NCBI GenBank assembly: GCA_008973525.1
Contig: WACJ01000008.1
Span: 248,001 to 312,000 of the forward strand
DNA: 64,000 nt
Direction of reading: 5' to 3'
Source: Stenopsyche tienmushanensis
Taxonomy: Eukaryota; Arthropoda; Insecta; Trichoptera; Stenopsychidae
Below, piece after piece: positions 26,901 to 36,168 of the stretch. A model generated the notes under the pieces. It made no database searches and had not been told where the DNA came from. It was given only the letters and a program-made list of their open reading frames with translations. Positions within the stretch are counted from its first letter, which is position 1, and the number at the start of each line of letters is the position of its first letter. The position numbers and the translations under genes were made by a program.

Positions 26901-27665
26901 CATGCAGATCATAGAAAGCCCCGGGTACGTATTTATCCCCGAAAATGTTGCAAAAATACGGACATAGTGGCCACAAGGTCTGTGTGTCCAAATGGTCCGC
27001 TTTTCGGACCGCTGACATGACGAAATAATAAAAACTGTCGGTATTCTGCGTTTTGCGCCCCAAGTCCAGTTGCGCCCATAGCGGTCACTTGCATTACGAC
27101 CCTGTCCAATACTCGGAATATCCTAAAGAAGTTGGGCAAGATTTAAAAATAAAATATTTGGGCCCCACGTGTATTGACTGACTGCAACATGACCCAACAA
27201 TATCAGCAGATTCTTGCAAGAAAAAGTACTATTAAGTCTGATTTAATGACTGGGAATGAGATATTGGTTTTCTAATCAAACACGAAGAAAAAAAAACAAT
27301 GGTTAGGTCATGGACAAAGGGCTATTTCAACGCCTAAACGATCATTGCATTAAAAATAGTACTTTTGCGTGTATGATGGGTTTTTAAAGGAATAAATTGG
27401 TTGGATATATAATTGTTGGATATGAATATTTTAAAACGCATGGATAAAACGACATTACTTCAGGGGATATTATAGTTACTCAGTTAAAAAAAGCAATTAT
27501 TTTTTTATAGCTCCAACGTCAGCTACGAGAAACACCGAAGATGCAGATGGAAAAGACGGCGGAGATTGGGATAGACTGTTGTCGCGTTCATTATCTGGCT
27601 CCGAATTTGATCTCGTTGCACATAGCGCTGGTCAGAATCACAAAACAGTGGGAATAGAAGTGTAG
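14946..27665 (+). CDS. Anoctamin / TMEM16 family protein, canonical paralog (Ano-1)
   Basis: Ten-TM protein of the calcium-activated channel/scramblase family. The 22 coding exons are 14946-15170, 15764-15861, 16749-16868, 16955-17162, 17693-17761, 18540-18611, 21801-21961, 22033-22201, 22284-22404, 22496-22607, 22689-22849, 22934-23070, 23140-23235, 23316-23480, 23853-24056, 24131-24285, 24359-24444, 24529-24734, 24821-24996, 25066-25171, 25246-25387 and 27511-27665, giving 1,047 aa. The Ser-rich cytosolic N-terminus (about 165 aa) precedes [19 protein letters not shown]; then come the Cys-rich loop ([13 protein letters not shown]), [41 protein letters not shown] and [12 protein letters not shown]. 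All six principal Ca2+ ligands of mouse TMEM16A have counterparts: N and E in AVNTVLEM (TM6), both E in EYLEM (TM7), E and D in LEMRLDA (TM8). The intron after exon 12 begins with GC. The ANO1-7 group fits better than ANO8/10; orthology within it is open. The start is the first in-frame ATG after an AG. Confidence 0.9.
17162..17692 (+). repeat. Two tandem copies of a GCAATnxGATGAACAGTATG repeat in an Ano-1 intron
   Basis: Segments at about 17450-17535 and 17574-17655 share AAGTTTTATCGCAAT, GGATGAACAGTATGG or CTGATGAACAGTATGG, CATTA-A, ACGAA and TTTTTATATATTAGA, so the unit is a direct duplication of about 80-120 bp. An inverted relative is near 4380. The class is unknown. Confidence 0.5.
17934..18080. 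mobile_element. 147-bp MITE with perfect 22-bp TIRs and TA target site
   Basis: CACTCGGACCTCGTATAACA starts the left end and its exact complement closes the right end; TA stands on both outer sides. Weaker pairing continues inward. The length, TA duplication and TIR style fit a mariner/pogo-type MITE. It lies in the intron between Ano-1 exons 5 and 6. Confidence 0.85.
18988..19575. mobile_element. 588-bp piggyBac-like non-autonomous element
   Basis: TTAA (18984-18987) followed by CCCTTTGCGG faces CCGCAAAGGG followed by TTAA (19576-19579). The TTAA duplication with CCC...GGG ends is the hallmark of piggyBac-family insertions. The inside has no credible transposase; the small minus-strand ORF at 19214-19423 is not conserved-looking. 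It lies in the intron between Ano-1 exons 6 and 7. Confidence 0.8.
20170..21046 (-). pseudogene. 5'-truncated jockey-type non-LTR retrotransposon fragment
   Basis: The minus strand encodes reverse transcriptase motifs [20 protein letters not shown] and [10 protein letters not shown] (FADD catalytic box), then [12 protein letters not shown] and the post-RT region up to about residue 174. It continues below 20522 in other frames, with [20 protein letters not shown] sequence. Endonuclease and gag are absent. It lies in the 3.2-kb intron between Ano-1 exons 6 and 7, antisense to that gene. Confidence 0.85.
23505..23740 (+). pseudogene. Short non-LTR reverse transcriptase fragment in an Ano-1 intron
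   Basis: The + strand reads [20 protein letters not shown] followed by [20 protein letters not shown]. This matches the start of the RT domain of jockey-like elements (LKNKKSPGxDxI...). Upstream sequence reads [18 protein letters not shown] in a different frame. It is truncated at both ends and lies in the intron 23481-23852. Confidence 0.6.
25811..26410 (-). pseudogene. R1-clade retrotransposon fragment (post-RT region)
   Basis: Minus-strand pieces read [20 protein letters not shown] and [17 protein letters not shown] sequence ([19 protein letters not shown]). These match the region after the RT domain of R1-clade elements, in which TYGAxVWA and W--RW----GR-- are recurrent. A frame change is needed between the two pieces, so the copy is dead. 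Confidence 0.65.
26425..26725 (+). pseudogene. Mariner transposase fragment
   Basis: One open stretch reads [20 protein letters not shown], then [20 protein letters not shown] and a decayed tail ([19 protein letters not shown]). MRKLCAxWVPRLLTxEQKxxR is the typical linker between the DNA-binding and catalytic parts of mariner transposases. The catalytic triad is not intact. A sister copy is at 39470-39830. Confidence 0.75.
26875..27150 (-). repeat. R1-clade 3'-end repeat, copy 1
   Basis: On the minus strand this reads [20 protein letters not shown] and carries the word CGTTTTGCGCCCCAAG on + at 27048. Related stretches occur at 39950-40180, 48895-49330 and 51100-51430. The translation lines up with the end of the R1-like C-terminus at 51493-51846 (LLCHIRRPCEGPVGHKDLVT), so these look like 5'-truncated copies of one family. 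Confidence 0.55.
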
Positions 27666-30600
27666 AAATATTAAATAAATTCACTTTTTGTCTTGCTTCA
27701 TCGTATCTTGTAAAATAATCAATGTCTCTATTCAATATCGATGCATGTGTTCATTGTGCAATTCAATTCGCTGTATAATTTGAAGCGTAAATGTCCAATT
27801 TACCGGGTCTAGATTTTTTAAAACTGTATTCTATTAGTTTTTTTATACAATCAGTATTTATTTATCTTATTACTTGAAATCTTTTGTCTCTTATCTTTTT
27901 GCATAATGACGATGAAATCTTACTTTTATATATCGTCTATGTTTTATATATTTAAAGACTTAACTGATTCGTATAACGAGAGACAATCATCGTATGAATC
28001 AAAGAAATTGTGCTTAATTTTGTTTAGGTAAAAAGAGCATAAACTTCTTACGTGATATTTGTGATTATGATTTTCAACGCAGTTACAGTTTTAGTTTCAT
28101 AATAAAGATTAAAACTGTGCCTTTTATACAATTATTTTTGTAGTTTTATTGGTGCTTATCTCGCATTAATATATAATTACACTTACGTGTCGATACACTT
28201 CTCTCATTTGTCGATTAATATGTTTTATTTTTAATTTTAAGCATTGACTTGTATTTTATCAATAGGTATTATATATATATTTTTTATATAATAATCTATG
28301 ATTCTCTCTGTATTATATTTTTGATCAGTAAATTATGAGCACAGATCACAAATGATTTAATGCGTAGACTGTACGTGCATTTTATGTTTTATAATATACA
28401 CCAATAGAGAGAATTATTCACTTGATAACACGGTTTAACATACGTTAACAATCAACTATATATGAATAATACACACATATTTTATTTATGACGGCAGTAG
28501 AATTTTAATTGTGATAATTTTGCCAAATAGACTTAAATATATTACAATTATTGAATATTTATGATACTTTTTTATTTAAAATAGTTTGCAAAAATTACAT
28601 AAATACACTTACCAATTACCAAAATTAATATCGATTTTAAAGATCAAATAAAAGGACGGCAATTCAATAGAATTGGAATTAGGAGAAAAAATTTAGTTAA
28701 ATTGGTATTGGGTAATCGTATTATAGTTAAATATAAGTGTTACATGGGCTTCCGCGTTTGATTAAAATTTACAAATATGTAAGCCTTATTTATATATATT
28801 TTTTATTGTTAATGAAATTTAAAATATTCTTATATACTAAATATCAAATTATTAAAAGTTCCCGTGATGAGGCTATCATAACATTGTTATTTTTACAGAG
28901 CCTTCTGTAATTGAAAATGAATAAAATTAAAAATATTTATATATCAAATATACTTCATGTTATAACCCGTTTAAAATATTATAAATACCTCGTTACAAAT
29001 CATAGTTACTATTTTCGTTAATCGGATATATTTGATGCACAACTAATGACACGCGCGTGTTGTAATATTATGTATGCAATTAGGGAATAATAAAACAGAT
29101 CTGCATTATATTTTGTAATGTTATTAATACTCATTTTAAATTTGTTAATATTTACAATTTGCGATTGTTAAATTTAAAAGTTTGGCACGCTGTTAGCTCA
29201 TTTTTAATTGTCTGTTACTTGCGTCTAAATGTTTTTTGGATGCATACGTAATAAGAACGTTGTAGTCTTCGATGATTTAATTTTTAAGGGTTTAAATGTA
29301 AATACGAAGGGAGAAATAATGTCCTAAATTAATGTTTTTTATCGTGAATACAAGCAAATCAAATTGTAGTTGGTGAGAGCAAAAATAAAAGACAACTTTA
29401 ATATTTTTATTTTGTGATCCCTTGACTTTAGGACCGTTTTTCTATTTTAACTTTTTTATAGGATTTAGTGGGAAGTATTTTATTTATCTTGTGAGGGATT
29501 TTGGCTATTAACTTGATCATATTTTTTTTATAAGCAAGTGATCTGATTAATTTAGAATTTAGTAGTGTTTCATAACATAGTGAGGTGCTATGATTATGAT
29601 TTACCCGGGTATTTAATTTACCTAGGCTTAAAGTTTCTTAAATTGGTGAAGAGTTACTAGAACATGTCCTTTCCTATTCGTCTTAATGGGACGTAAAGAG
29701 TTAAGATAATCCAGAATTCATTTAAATACTGTTCAGCTCTCAAGATATAAGTCTATAATATTAACGTAGTTAACATTATTTGTCCATTTAGAAATATATT
29801 TTGTAATTCAATTCCTATTATAAAATATTTTATAGAAGTAAAATTGTAATTTGCTCATTTTATCGTATGATTTATTTTAATAATTGTTAGATTTTAAACA
29901 TCATATAATCGTATTTAATACTGTGAGCCAGTTGAGAATCTTTATACTTTGTAGTCTTAGTTTGTATGCTTTATATATAAAATGCTTATTTGTAAAAAAT
30001 CCAGATAAACCTGTAAAAACTAATTTAAACTAATCGCTTATTCAATTTTAACTATTATTATGTGTGTTTTGACATTGATGCAATTATTTTCAATAGCATT
30101 ACTTAATTGTTATTTGCCCTTAAAAAATATATAAATCTCAATGTTGCAAATATATGTTATATTAAAAGCTAAAAAAAATATATTAACGTAGACAAGTAAA
30201 TAAAATTGTCGCTTTCATGTTATCGACGCTTGCCTTAAATTTACATAAGAACTGACGATCTTTTGTCCTCTCATCGCGACGGATCCGATTAGCCTTGCAC
30301 ACAAAAATAATTATTTTCTGTATATTTACTCGATGTATGTATAGTAAAGCGAACGCCATTGAAATGTTCAATATAAAAACTTAATATTTGCCTTATGAAA
30401 TGAAAACACTGCCAAAGTCTTAATGAACAATTAAAAGTTTACATGTATATTATCTTTTTCGTCATGGAATGGATCGTAGCTTCGGAGCCTACTAGTCACA
30501 GTTTGGGGAAAATTTTCAACTAGCGATCCGTAACTGTATAAACATGATATGTGATATTCATATTTGTAATTAGTCATTTCTTCTAATCTCAATAAAATTT

Positions 30601-31481
30601 TACATGTTCAATCGTTATTTTTATTGCATTTAATTGACCACGATATTTAGGTGCTGATTAACCGCTTATGCTAAGAATTTAATCTCGCCTCTGACCTTTA
30701 TAGTGCAGATTTAAATCCCTCACTGTAAACACGTCACTTACTTTACTTAAAGAAAGTTCCAGCCATTGACTACACATTTCGTCATTTCTTTTTATTATAC
30801 GTGCAATAACCTCGACGATCTGCGAGGATTATTAAATGCAGTCGTCACACACAATTCATCAATGGCACTGAAATTAAACTTTAGGACAACGAAGTGGCTA
30901 GTTTTCAGTAAAACCCTAAACAGCATCAATGGGATGATCCAAATAGATGGATCAGAAAACAAATGTAGAAGTGCTGGCGCAACTAAACCAATAACCCAGT
31001 GTTTACTATAATCAAAAAAGTCAGCACTGTCACAAACAAGATAAAGCTTCAGCTGCTGGTTGCCGACGCACTTGAAGTGCAAGGCACATAAAGAAGTTGA
31101 AATGTGCAATGTCTTTGTCTACCTGATCAACCTAGTGTAGACGAGCTCTGATGAGTCTGCTGACATTCAGTTGCGAATCTAATACGGCTCACGGAACTCT
31201 GTTAGTCAGCATCCATGCCACAAGACCAGTTATTAATCCACTAGCATAAATACACAATTTAACAAAATTGGATAAAAAATGAAATTAGTAAATAAAAATG
31301 TATAAAGTGAAGTTGAGTTTTATTCCAGAATAATAAACATTCAAATATAAAGCTTCTTATGGTTTTATTTTTAACAAAAATATCACAAAAAAAATCAGAT
31401 TTTTCAAACTAATTAATCAGATTGTGGTACAAATGTCCTTATTATCGATCTAATAGTAACATGTTTAATATAAAAATGGAT
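27666..31481. other. AT-rich region between Ano-1 and RPA3-like gene
   Basis: The first few hundred bases probably hold the Ano-1 3' UTR. The rest is AT-rich, with no exon I can support until the retroelement-like fragment at 30,780-31,000. No MITE with clear inverted ends was noticed here. Confidence 0.5.
30790..30985 (+). pseudogene. Possible reverse transcriptase remnant
   Basis: The + strand reads NLDDLRGLLNAVVTHNSSMA then LKLNFRTTKWLVFSKTLNS. This resembles the stretch after the (A/D)DD box of RTE-like retrotransposons (DLQxLLNAVxxxSxxxGLKLNxxKTKxMVFSK). The catalytic Asp box itself is not readable. Treated as a weak call. Confidence 0.4.
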
Positions 31482-31877
31482 TTATTCCATATTCTCGCCC
31501 TCTCCTAAGTTCCAAGGATCATCGAGTGTGAGGAGCAGATGCGCTAGTGCACGATGGCCGGTCTTGTCGACTTCCTCTGGGGGAGTAGCGAGGGGCAACA
31601 GCTCGTCGGCAAGAAGGGAGCGACCTTGAGCTATGCCGACTGCTTCGACCCAGCCGTCGGTGTGGGAGCCGAGGGGAGTGCGCAGCTTGACGTCTATCTC
31701 TACATCGTCAACTGTCCGCAACACGAGCGAATCACCATTGGCCGCCACTTTTGACACGCAGCCCCACAGCCTTACGCGTTTGCCAGCGTGCTGTCCGATA
31801 GTCGCACCACACGCGAAAGGGGTCCACAACGGTCCGGAGGGAAACTGAACGTCATCACCATCATCGTAATCGTCCAT
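31482..31877 (-). CDS. RPA3: Replication protein A 14-kDa subunit-like (RPA3), single exon
   Basis: 131 aa from ATG at 31877-31875 to the stop at 31482. RPA3 is the small OB-fold subunit of the single-strand DNA-binding trimer used in replication and repair. An acidic start (MDDYDDGDDV) is followed by an OB fold: AGKRVRLWGCVSKV, then ANGDSLVLRTVDDVEIDVKL, then TDGWVEAVGIAQGRSLLADE, and a C-terminal helix (HRALAHLLLTLDDPW) of the kind that forms the RPA trimer core. Length suits the family (about 120 aa). The frame is open for 19 more codons upstream, but only from a TTG, so I chose the ATG. The coding region is clearly GC-richer than its surroundings. It lies 266 bp downstream of DRC2 on the same strand. 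Confidence 0.75.
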   Translation of the reverse strand: MDDYDDGDDVQFPSGPLWTPFACGATIGQHAGKRVRLWGCVSKVAANGDSLVLRTVDDVEIDVKLRTPLGSHTDGWVEAVGIAQGRSLLADELLPLATPPEEVDKTGHRALAHLLLTLDDPWNLGEGENME

Positions 31878-32143
31878 TCTGAACCCAACTGGAATGGCTG
31901 TCAAACGATGAAAAATTCGCGCGACTTTGTCCAATACGCCTAAGCACTATTTTGAACGACCTTAAACTCTGGGTTTACTTTGCTCCAACACTACTTATTA
32001 TTTATGATTATTTAAGCTTTTAAAAAATAACAAATATTAACGCGTCATAAAATTAATATTAATTTACGTTTTATAATTATTCAAGCGTAAAAATTTTTTT
32101 TAAAATTTAATTGACAGTTCAATTATATTGCGTTTGAATCATT

Positions 32144-34312
32144 CTACGGTCTAAATCTGCGTACGACGATTTTCTGCGCTTCTCTTTCCATCGATTTCCA
32201 TTTAAGGGCTCTTCGTTCGTATTGAATTGCATTACAGATGCTTCCTTCAATGCATGTTACTGGTCTCCTCCTTTATTATTTAAATGCATATTAAAAATCA
32301 CTCCAATCCAAATAATGAATAACTTATTAAAGTCGTTCAATTTAAATCCGTAACTTACATTACAGGATCGCACATTCCTGACACGTTCGGTACTATTCTA
32401 TACATTCTCATACTCGCAGGTCTTCCCGAAATTTCAGTGCTCGAACCTTTTATATCTCCAAGGGCGGCTTCCATCAAAAAGTTTTTGAGGCACTCCTTCA
32501 AGTATTCGTTTTCTTGTTTTAAACTATCGCACTCGGCTTTGAGGGTGGCCGCATGAACAGTGACTCGGTTAACTTTGAACCAGAAATTCTCCAGCAGATC
32601 TAACGTTTCGATTTCTTCCTGAAATTCAACAATGGATTGAAACATAAATTATGATGCATTTCCATATGAGCGATTATATTAACTGCTAAATCTGTAGGGA
32701 TGGACGTTTTCATTCTGCTCGTTGAAAAATCTGCACTGTTCCACGGCAGAACTTTTTCACTGTCCGTTTCATATTTTTTACAAGTCGTCTCCATTTGTGT
32801 GATCTTGTTCCCCTTCAATAGAAGCGCATCTAATCTCTGAAATTATTTATTTAGCGACTATATAACAATAAATTTAAATATTGTACGTATTTAGTTTTTT
32901 TTAAATAAAATAAACCTTGAGAGCGTTTGAACTTTCAACGCTCAACGATGTCAGCTGTTCTTTATCGTCGGAATGTCTTTCTGTAATATTCATCTTGGCT
33001 CTGGAGTATGCAATATTTATGCTATCTCTTTTTTGTTTGGAATTGCGTGCCGATAATTCTAATTCTTCAGACATATTCTCCCATTCTTGTTGATAATGGC
33101 TGATTATATCCTAAAATAATTTATAAGCTTTTTATTGTATTCCAATATGTAATTATTATATAATTACTTACGCTGGCTATCAGAATTCGATCCATATGTT
33201 GCGTTATTTCTTTTCTAAATGCCAAATCTTTCTGTCTGAGCGATTGATATTGCTGTATTTTTGGATCGTGATAGTTGACGTAGTTCATAAATACGGATTT
33301 CATTTCGTTCCAAATATCCTCCAGTTGAAGTTGCTTGTTTGCTTTCATCCCGTTCATTTCTTGTTCCAGCTAAATTTTTCAGCAGTGTAATAATTATTTA
33401 TAAATTGTACGTTAAAAATACAACGTCGATACTCACTTCAACTCTTGCCGAATTTGCCAGATGAGCTTTCGACGTTGTACTTTCTTCCATGTATTTTTTC
33501 ATATTTTCATCTTGCTGAAAAATGATCAATTGCAAATTGTTTTCTGATTCTTTGTGATTGAATTCGATGCTCTGCAACTCGTCTTCCCAATGTTCGATTA
33601 AAATATCTTTTTGTTGTTCAAAATTGTCGTGGAAAAATTTCAACCGATTACTGCTTATCGCTGAAAATAACCAAATTAATCAATCGAAATTAAATATATT
33701 CTGGATATTTTTAAAAAATGTTGCATTATAAGACTCACAAAGAAAATGACTTATCATTTCCATGTGCGATTGAAGCATCCGAGAGTATTGATCTTCGGCT
33801 TCTTCCAGAGACGTCATCAATCTTAATATCACGGCATTTTTTGAATCCACCGTTCTTGCGAACGAAGCAATCATCGTCTACAATTCAATTATATCATTGA
33901 AATACACATTTATAATATATTTTAAACATGCAGCGACGATAATAAATACTCGTACTGACCTGTAACTCTTGCTCCATTTCTTTTACCTTTAGCTTTCTTA
34001 AAATGAAGCGCCAATTTTGATTTATCTTGGCTAAATTTATCCGCGAAAACACTTCTTCTTTATTTAACTTATTCTGTCGATGAATTAATTAGTGTAAATA
34101 ATTTATAAAAGATGTGTACACAATGGAATAAAAGATAAACGATAGAAAAAATGTGTTCTATTGATTTTTACCTTCATAAAGCGTGCAATAAGCTCTTGTT
34201 TTCTTCGCCGAGCTTCTTCTTCGATATCAGCCCTGTGCTGTAAATACCTGGCTCTTTCTTCGTCGGACATTTTTGCAAGTTTATTAGCTTTACCTTTCTT
34301 TTTAGGCGCCAT
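32144..34312 (-). CDS. DRC2: Dynein regulatory complex subunit 2 (CCDC65), 9 exons
   Basis: Coiled-coil protein of the nexin-dynein regulatory complex, which links doublet microtubules in motile cilia and sperm flagella. Exons in transcript order: 34312-34172, 34073-33960, 33877-33739, 33660-33437, 33369-33172, 33110-32916, 32836-32684, 32618-32359, 32267-32144; total 515 aa. Start MAPKKKGKANKLAKMSDEER, followed by EEEARRRKQELIARFMK, INQNWRFILRKLK, LEEAEDQYSRMLQSHMEMI and KVLPWNSADF: the order and wording of DRC2. I joined exons 7 and 8 through a 65-nt intron, because TDLA then EEIETLDLLENFW follows the family. I also added a ninth exon: exon 8 ends in AT|GTAAGT, and the next AG|G opens a frame of 41 codons (RPVTCIEGSICNAIQYERRA) ending in TAG. 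Human DRC2 is 484 aa, so length fits. In an insect it implies flagellate sperm or ciliated sensory neurons. Confidence 0.88.
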
Positions 34313-36168
34313 TATGAGTTACTTTTATTAAGTTTTCTTATAATAAACTATTTTACAAACGTATATTTTTACTGAAAATTGATTTTATTATATTTAGCAC
34401 ATTAATATAAGACTTAATTTGTTTAATTGCAACTCAATTAATTATTATATTTATATTAGAACTGATCTTTAATAGACAAATGTACTATTACGGGGAACAA
34501 CTTTTAAAAATGTATGATTTTATGTGCAATTAATTAATTATTAACAATATTTTACTTCAAATTTATCGTTTTTATTAATATCAACGATCTATTGCCACTA
34601 AGAATTGTATGTAAATATTGTCGCAGTAATTGATCTAACAAAACTTTGTCACCATGTTATTTCTGATGCCAAATACTTGAGAGTTGCTTGGTAACCTGTT
34701 GCAATTATTGATCTTTGAGTCTATTATTCACTATGAAGTGACTTATGAATTATTGATTTGATAACAATTCTAGCAAAAGTCGCTGTTCAAATATGGTTTT
34801 CAACAATATTTCTTCAACAAAAATGCATTTTAAATGTTGTAATTTTATTATAATCTTTCCTCTTCTTTCTGCCCCTCTTTTTAATATTCTATAATCTATA
34901 ATATAATATAAAGATATTAATCATTAAACTCTGGTTTATTTGTGTAGTGCTGTTTGTTAAAGAATGAGAGCATAATACTTTTAGTCAATAAAAATGAAAT
35001 ACAATGTAAGAAATATTAATTTATAGCCGGAAAAAAATATTGCATTTTTCAAAATAATACCCAAGAAAATTCTTTCAGCATCTGAAAAGATTGAAAAGCA
35101 CTGACTTACTGAATGCAAAACAAACACCGAACAATCAAATATACTCACAGTGTGAATTGAGCATCCGAAGAGACAGTATTTCAGTTTTATAAATAGAAAT
35201 AGGTGATTTACGCATACACATGCTCGTTATATTTATAAGTCAAACCCGCCAGATATCTATGCCAGTTTTGCGTGTTATTGTTTTTTTTTAATACAAATTA
35301 TGTAATAGATGCAAAGAAAACTAACATGTTAATAAGGCATTCTCTTGTCTCCAAGTCTTGGTACATTAAAATTGCAAAATCTAACGTTTGCATTGATGTC
35401 CGCTGAAATAAATCAGATAACGCTAACTCCAGTTATTTATGAAGAGCTCCCAATGGAGGTCATCTAGCTTTTGTAATTCATCTGCCAACATAATTAACAG
35501 CGTTAATTTGAGAATTCACACTTGAAAGATTATCAGCCGGGCTGCTATTGAAATAACGCAAAACTTTCTTATCTTAAAAATAGCCATATGCAATGGATTA
35601 ATTAATTTTTAGATCAAATGTAAATTATAACAAACTAATAAAGCTTTGATTATTATTATATTTCGTTAATATGCCGATTAAATTGTGTTTCTTTGCGCAA
35701 TAAATATGTTAAATAATTTTTATTTTAGGCTATTTTGTCTTCGCACGATGATAAATATGTAAAGTGTTTTTAATAAATCTTATATGCATAAGTAATGTGC
35801 AATACAATTGTTGAATCATCGGTTCTAGAACAAAGGCATTGTGTTTTGAAAATACAAAATTATACATATCCAACGTCGCATACGATGAAAACATTATATT
35901 ATATTAATATACTCAATTCGCATGTAATAAGAGCTCATAATAATCACTTCAACGTCAATAACGTCAGCTTATATTTTAATTGTCATAATGATTTTTTGTT
36001 TAGCATGCTTTTTAGGTAACTCCCACTCATTTTACACGATGAACTGTACGTATATAATTGCTATGTGGCATTTTTTTAATATACGTGCCAGATCATCTCG
36101 TCGGCTTTGATAGTATCATATAAATTGTTTATATCTGTTGAATTGTATTCAGAAAACATTATGCTGGC
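34313..36168. other. Intergenic region between divergent DRC2 and Ano-2
   Basis: The two genes point away from each other, so both promoters should lie in these 1.9 kb. It is AT-rich and repeat-poor by eye. An AG at 36151-36152 looks like a 3' splice site before the Ano-2 start, so a 5' UTR exon of Ano-2 is probably within this interval. Confidence 0.5.

Larger units (their letters stand above)
25388..27510 (+). other. Last intron of Ano-1, filled with element fragments
   Basis: This 2.1-kb intron lies before the terminal Ano-1 exon. It holds an R1-clade fragment, a mariner fragment and an R1-type 3' end. The parts at 25,400-25,800 and 27,170-27,500 show nothing recognisable. A second, alternative last exon in the first part cannot be excluded: translation runs on from exon 21 to a stop at 25488, adding [19 protein letters not shown] residues. 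Confidence 0.5.

Noticed and set aside
31554..31848. Two + strand ORFs of 60-70 codons
   Set aside because: They are antisense shadows of the GC-rich RPA3-like gene.
35795..36019. 74-codon ORF before Ano-2 as its first exon
   Set aside because: It has no matching donor in phase with the exon at 36153 and no similarity to the Ano-1 N-terminus.
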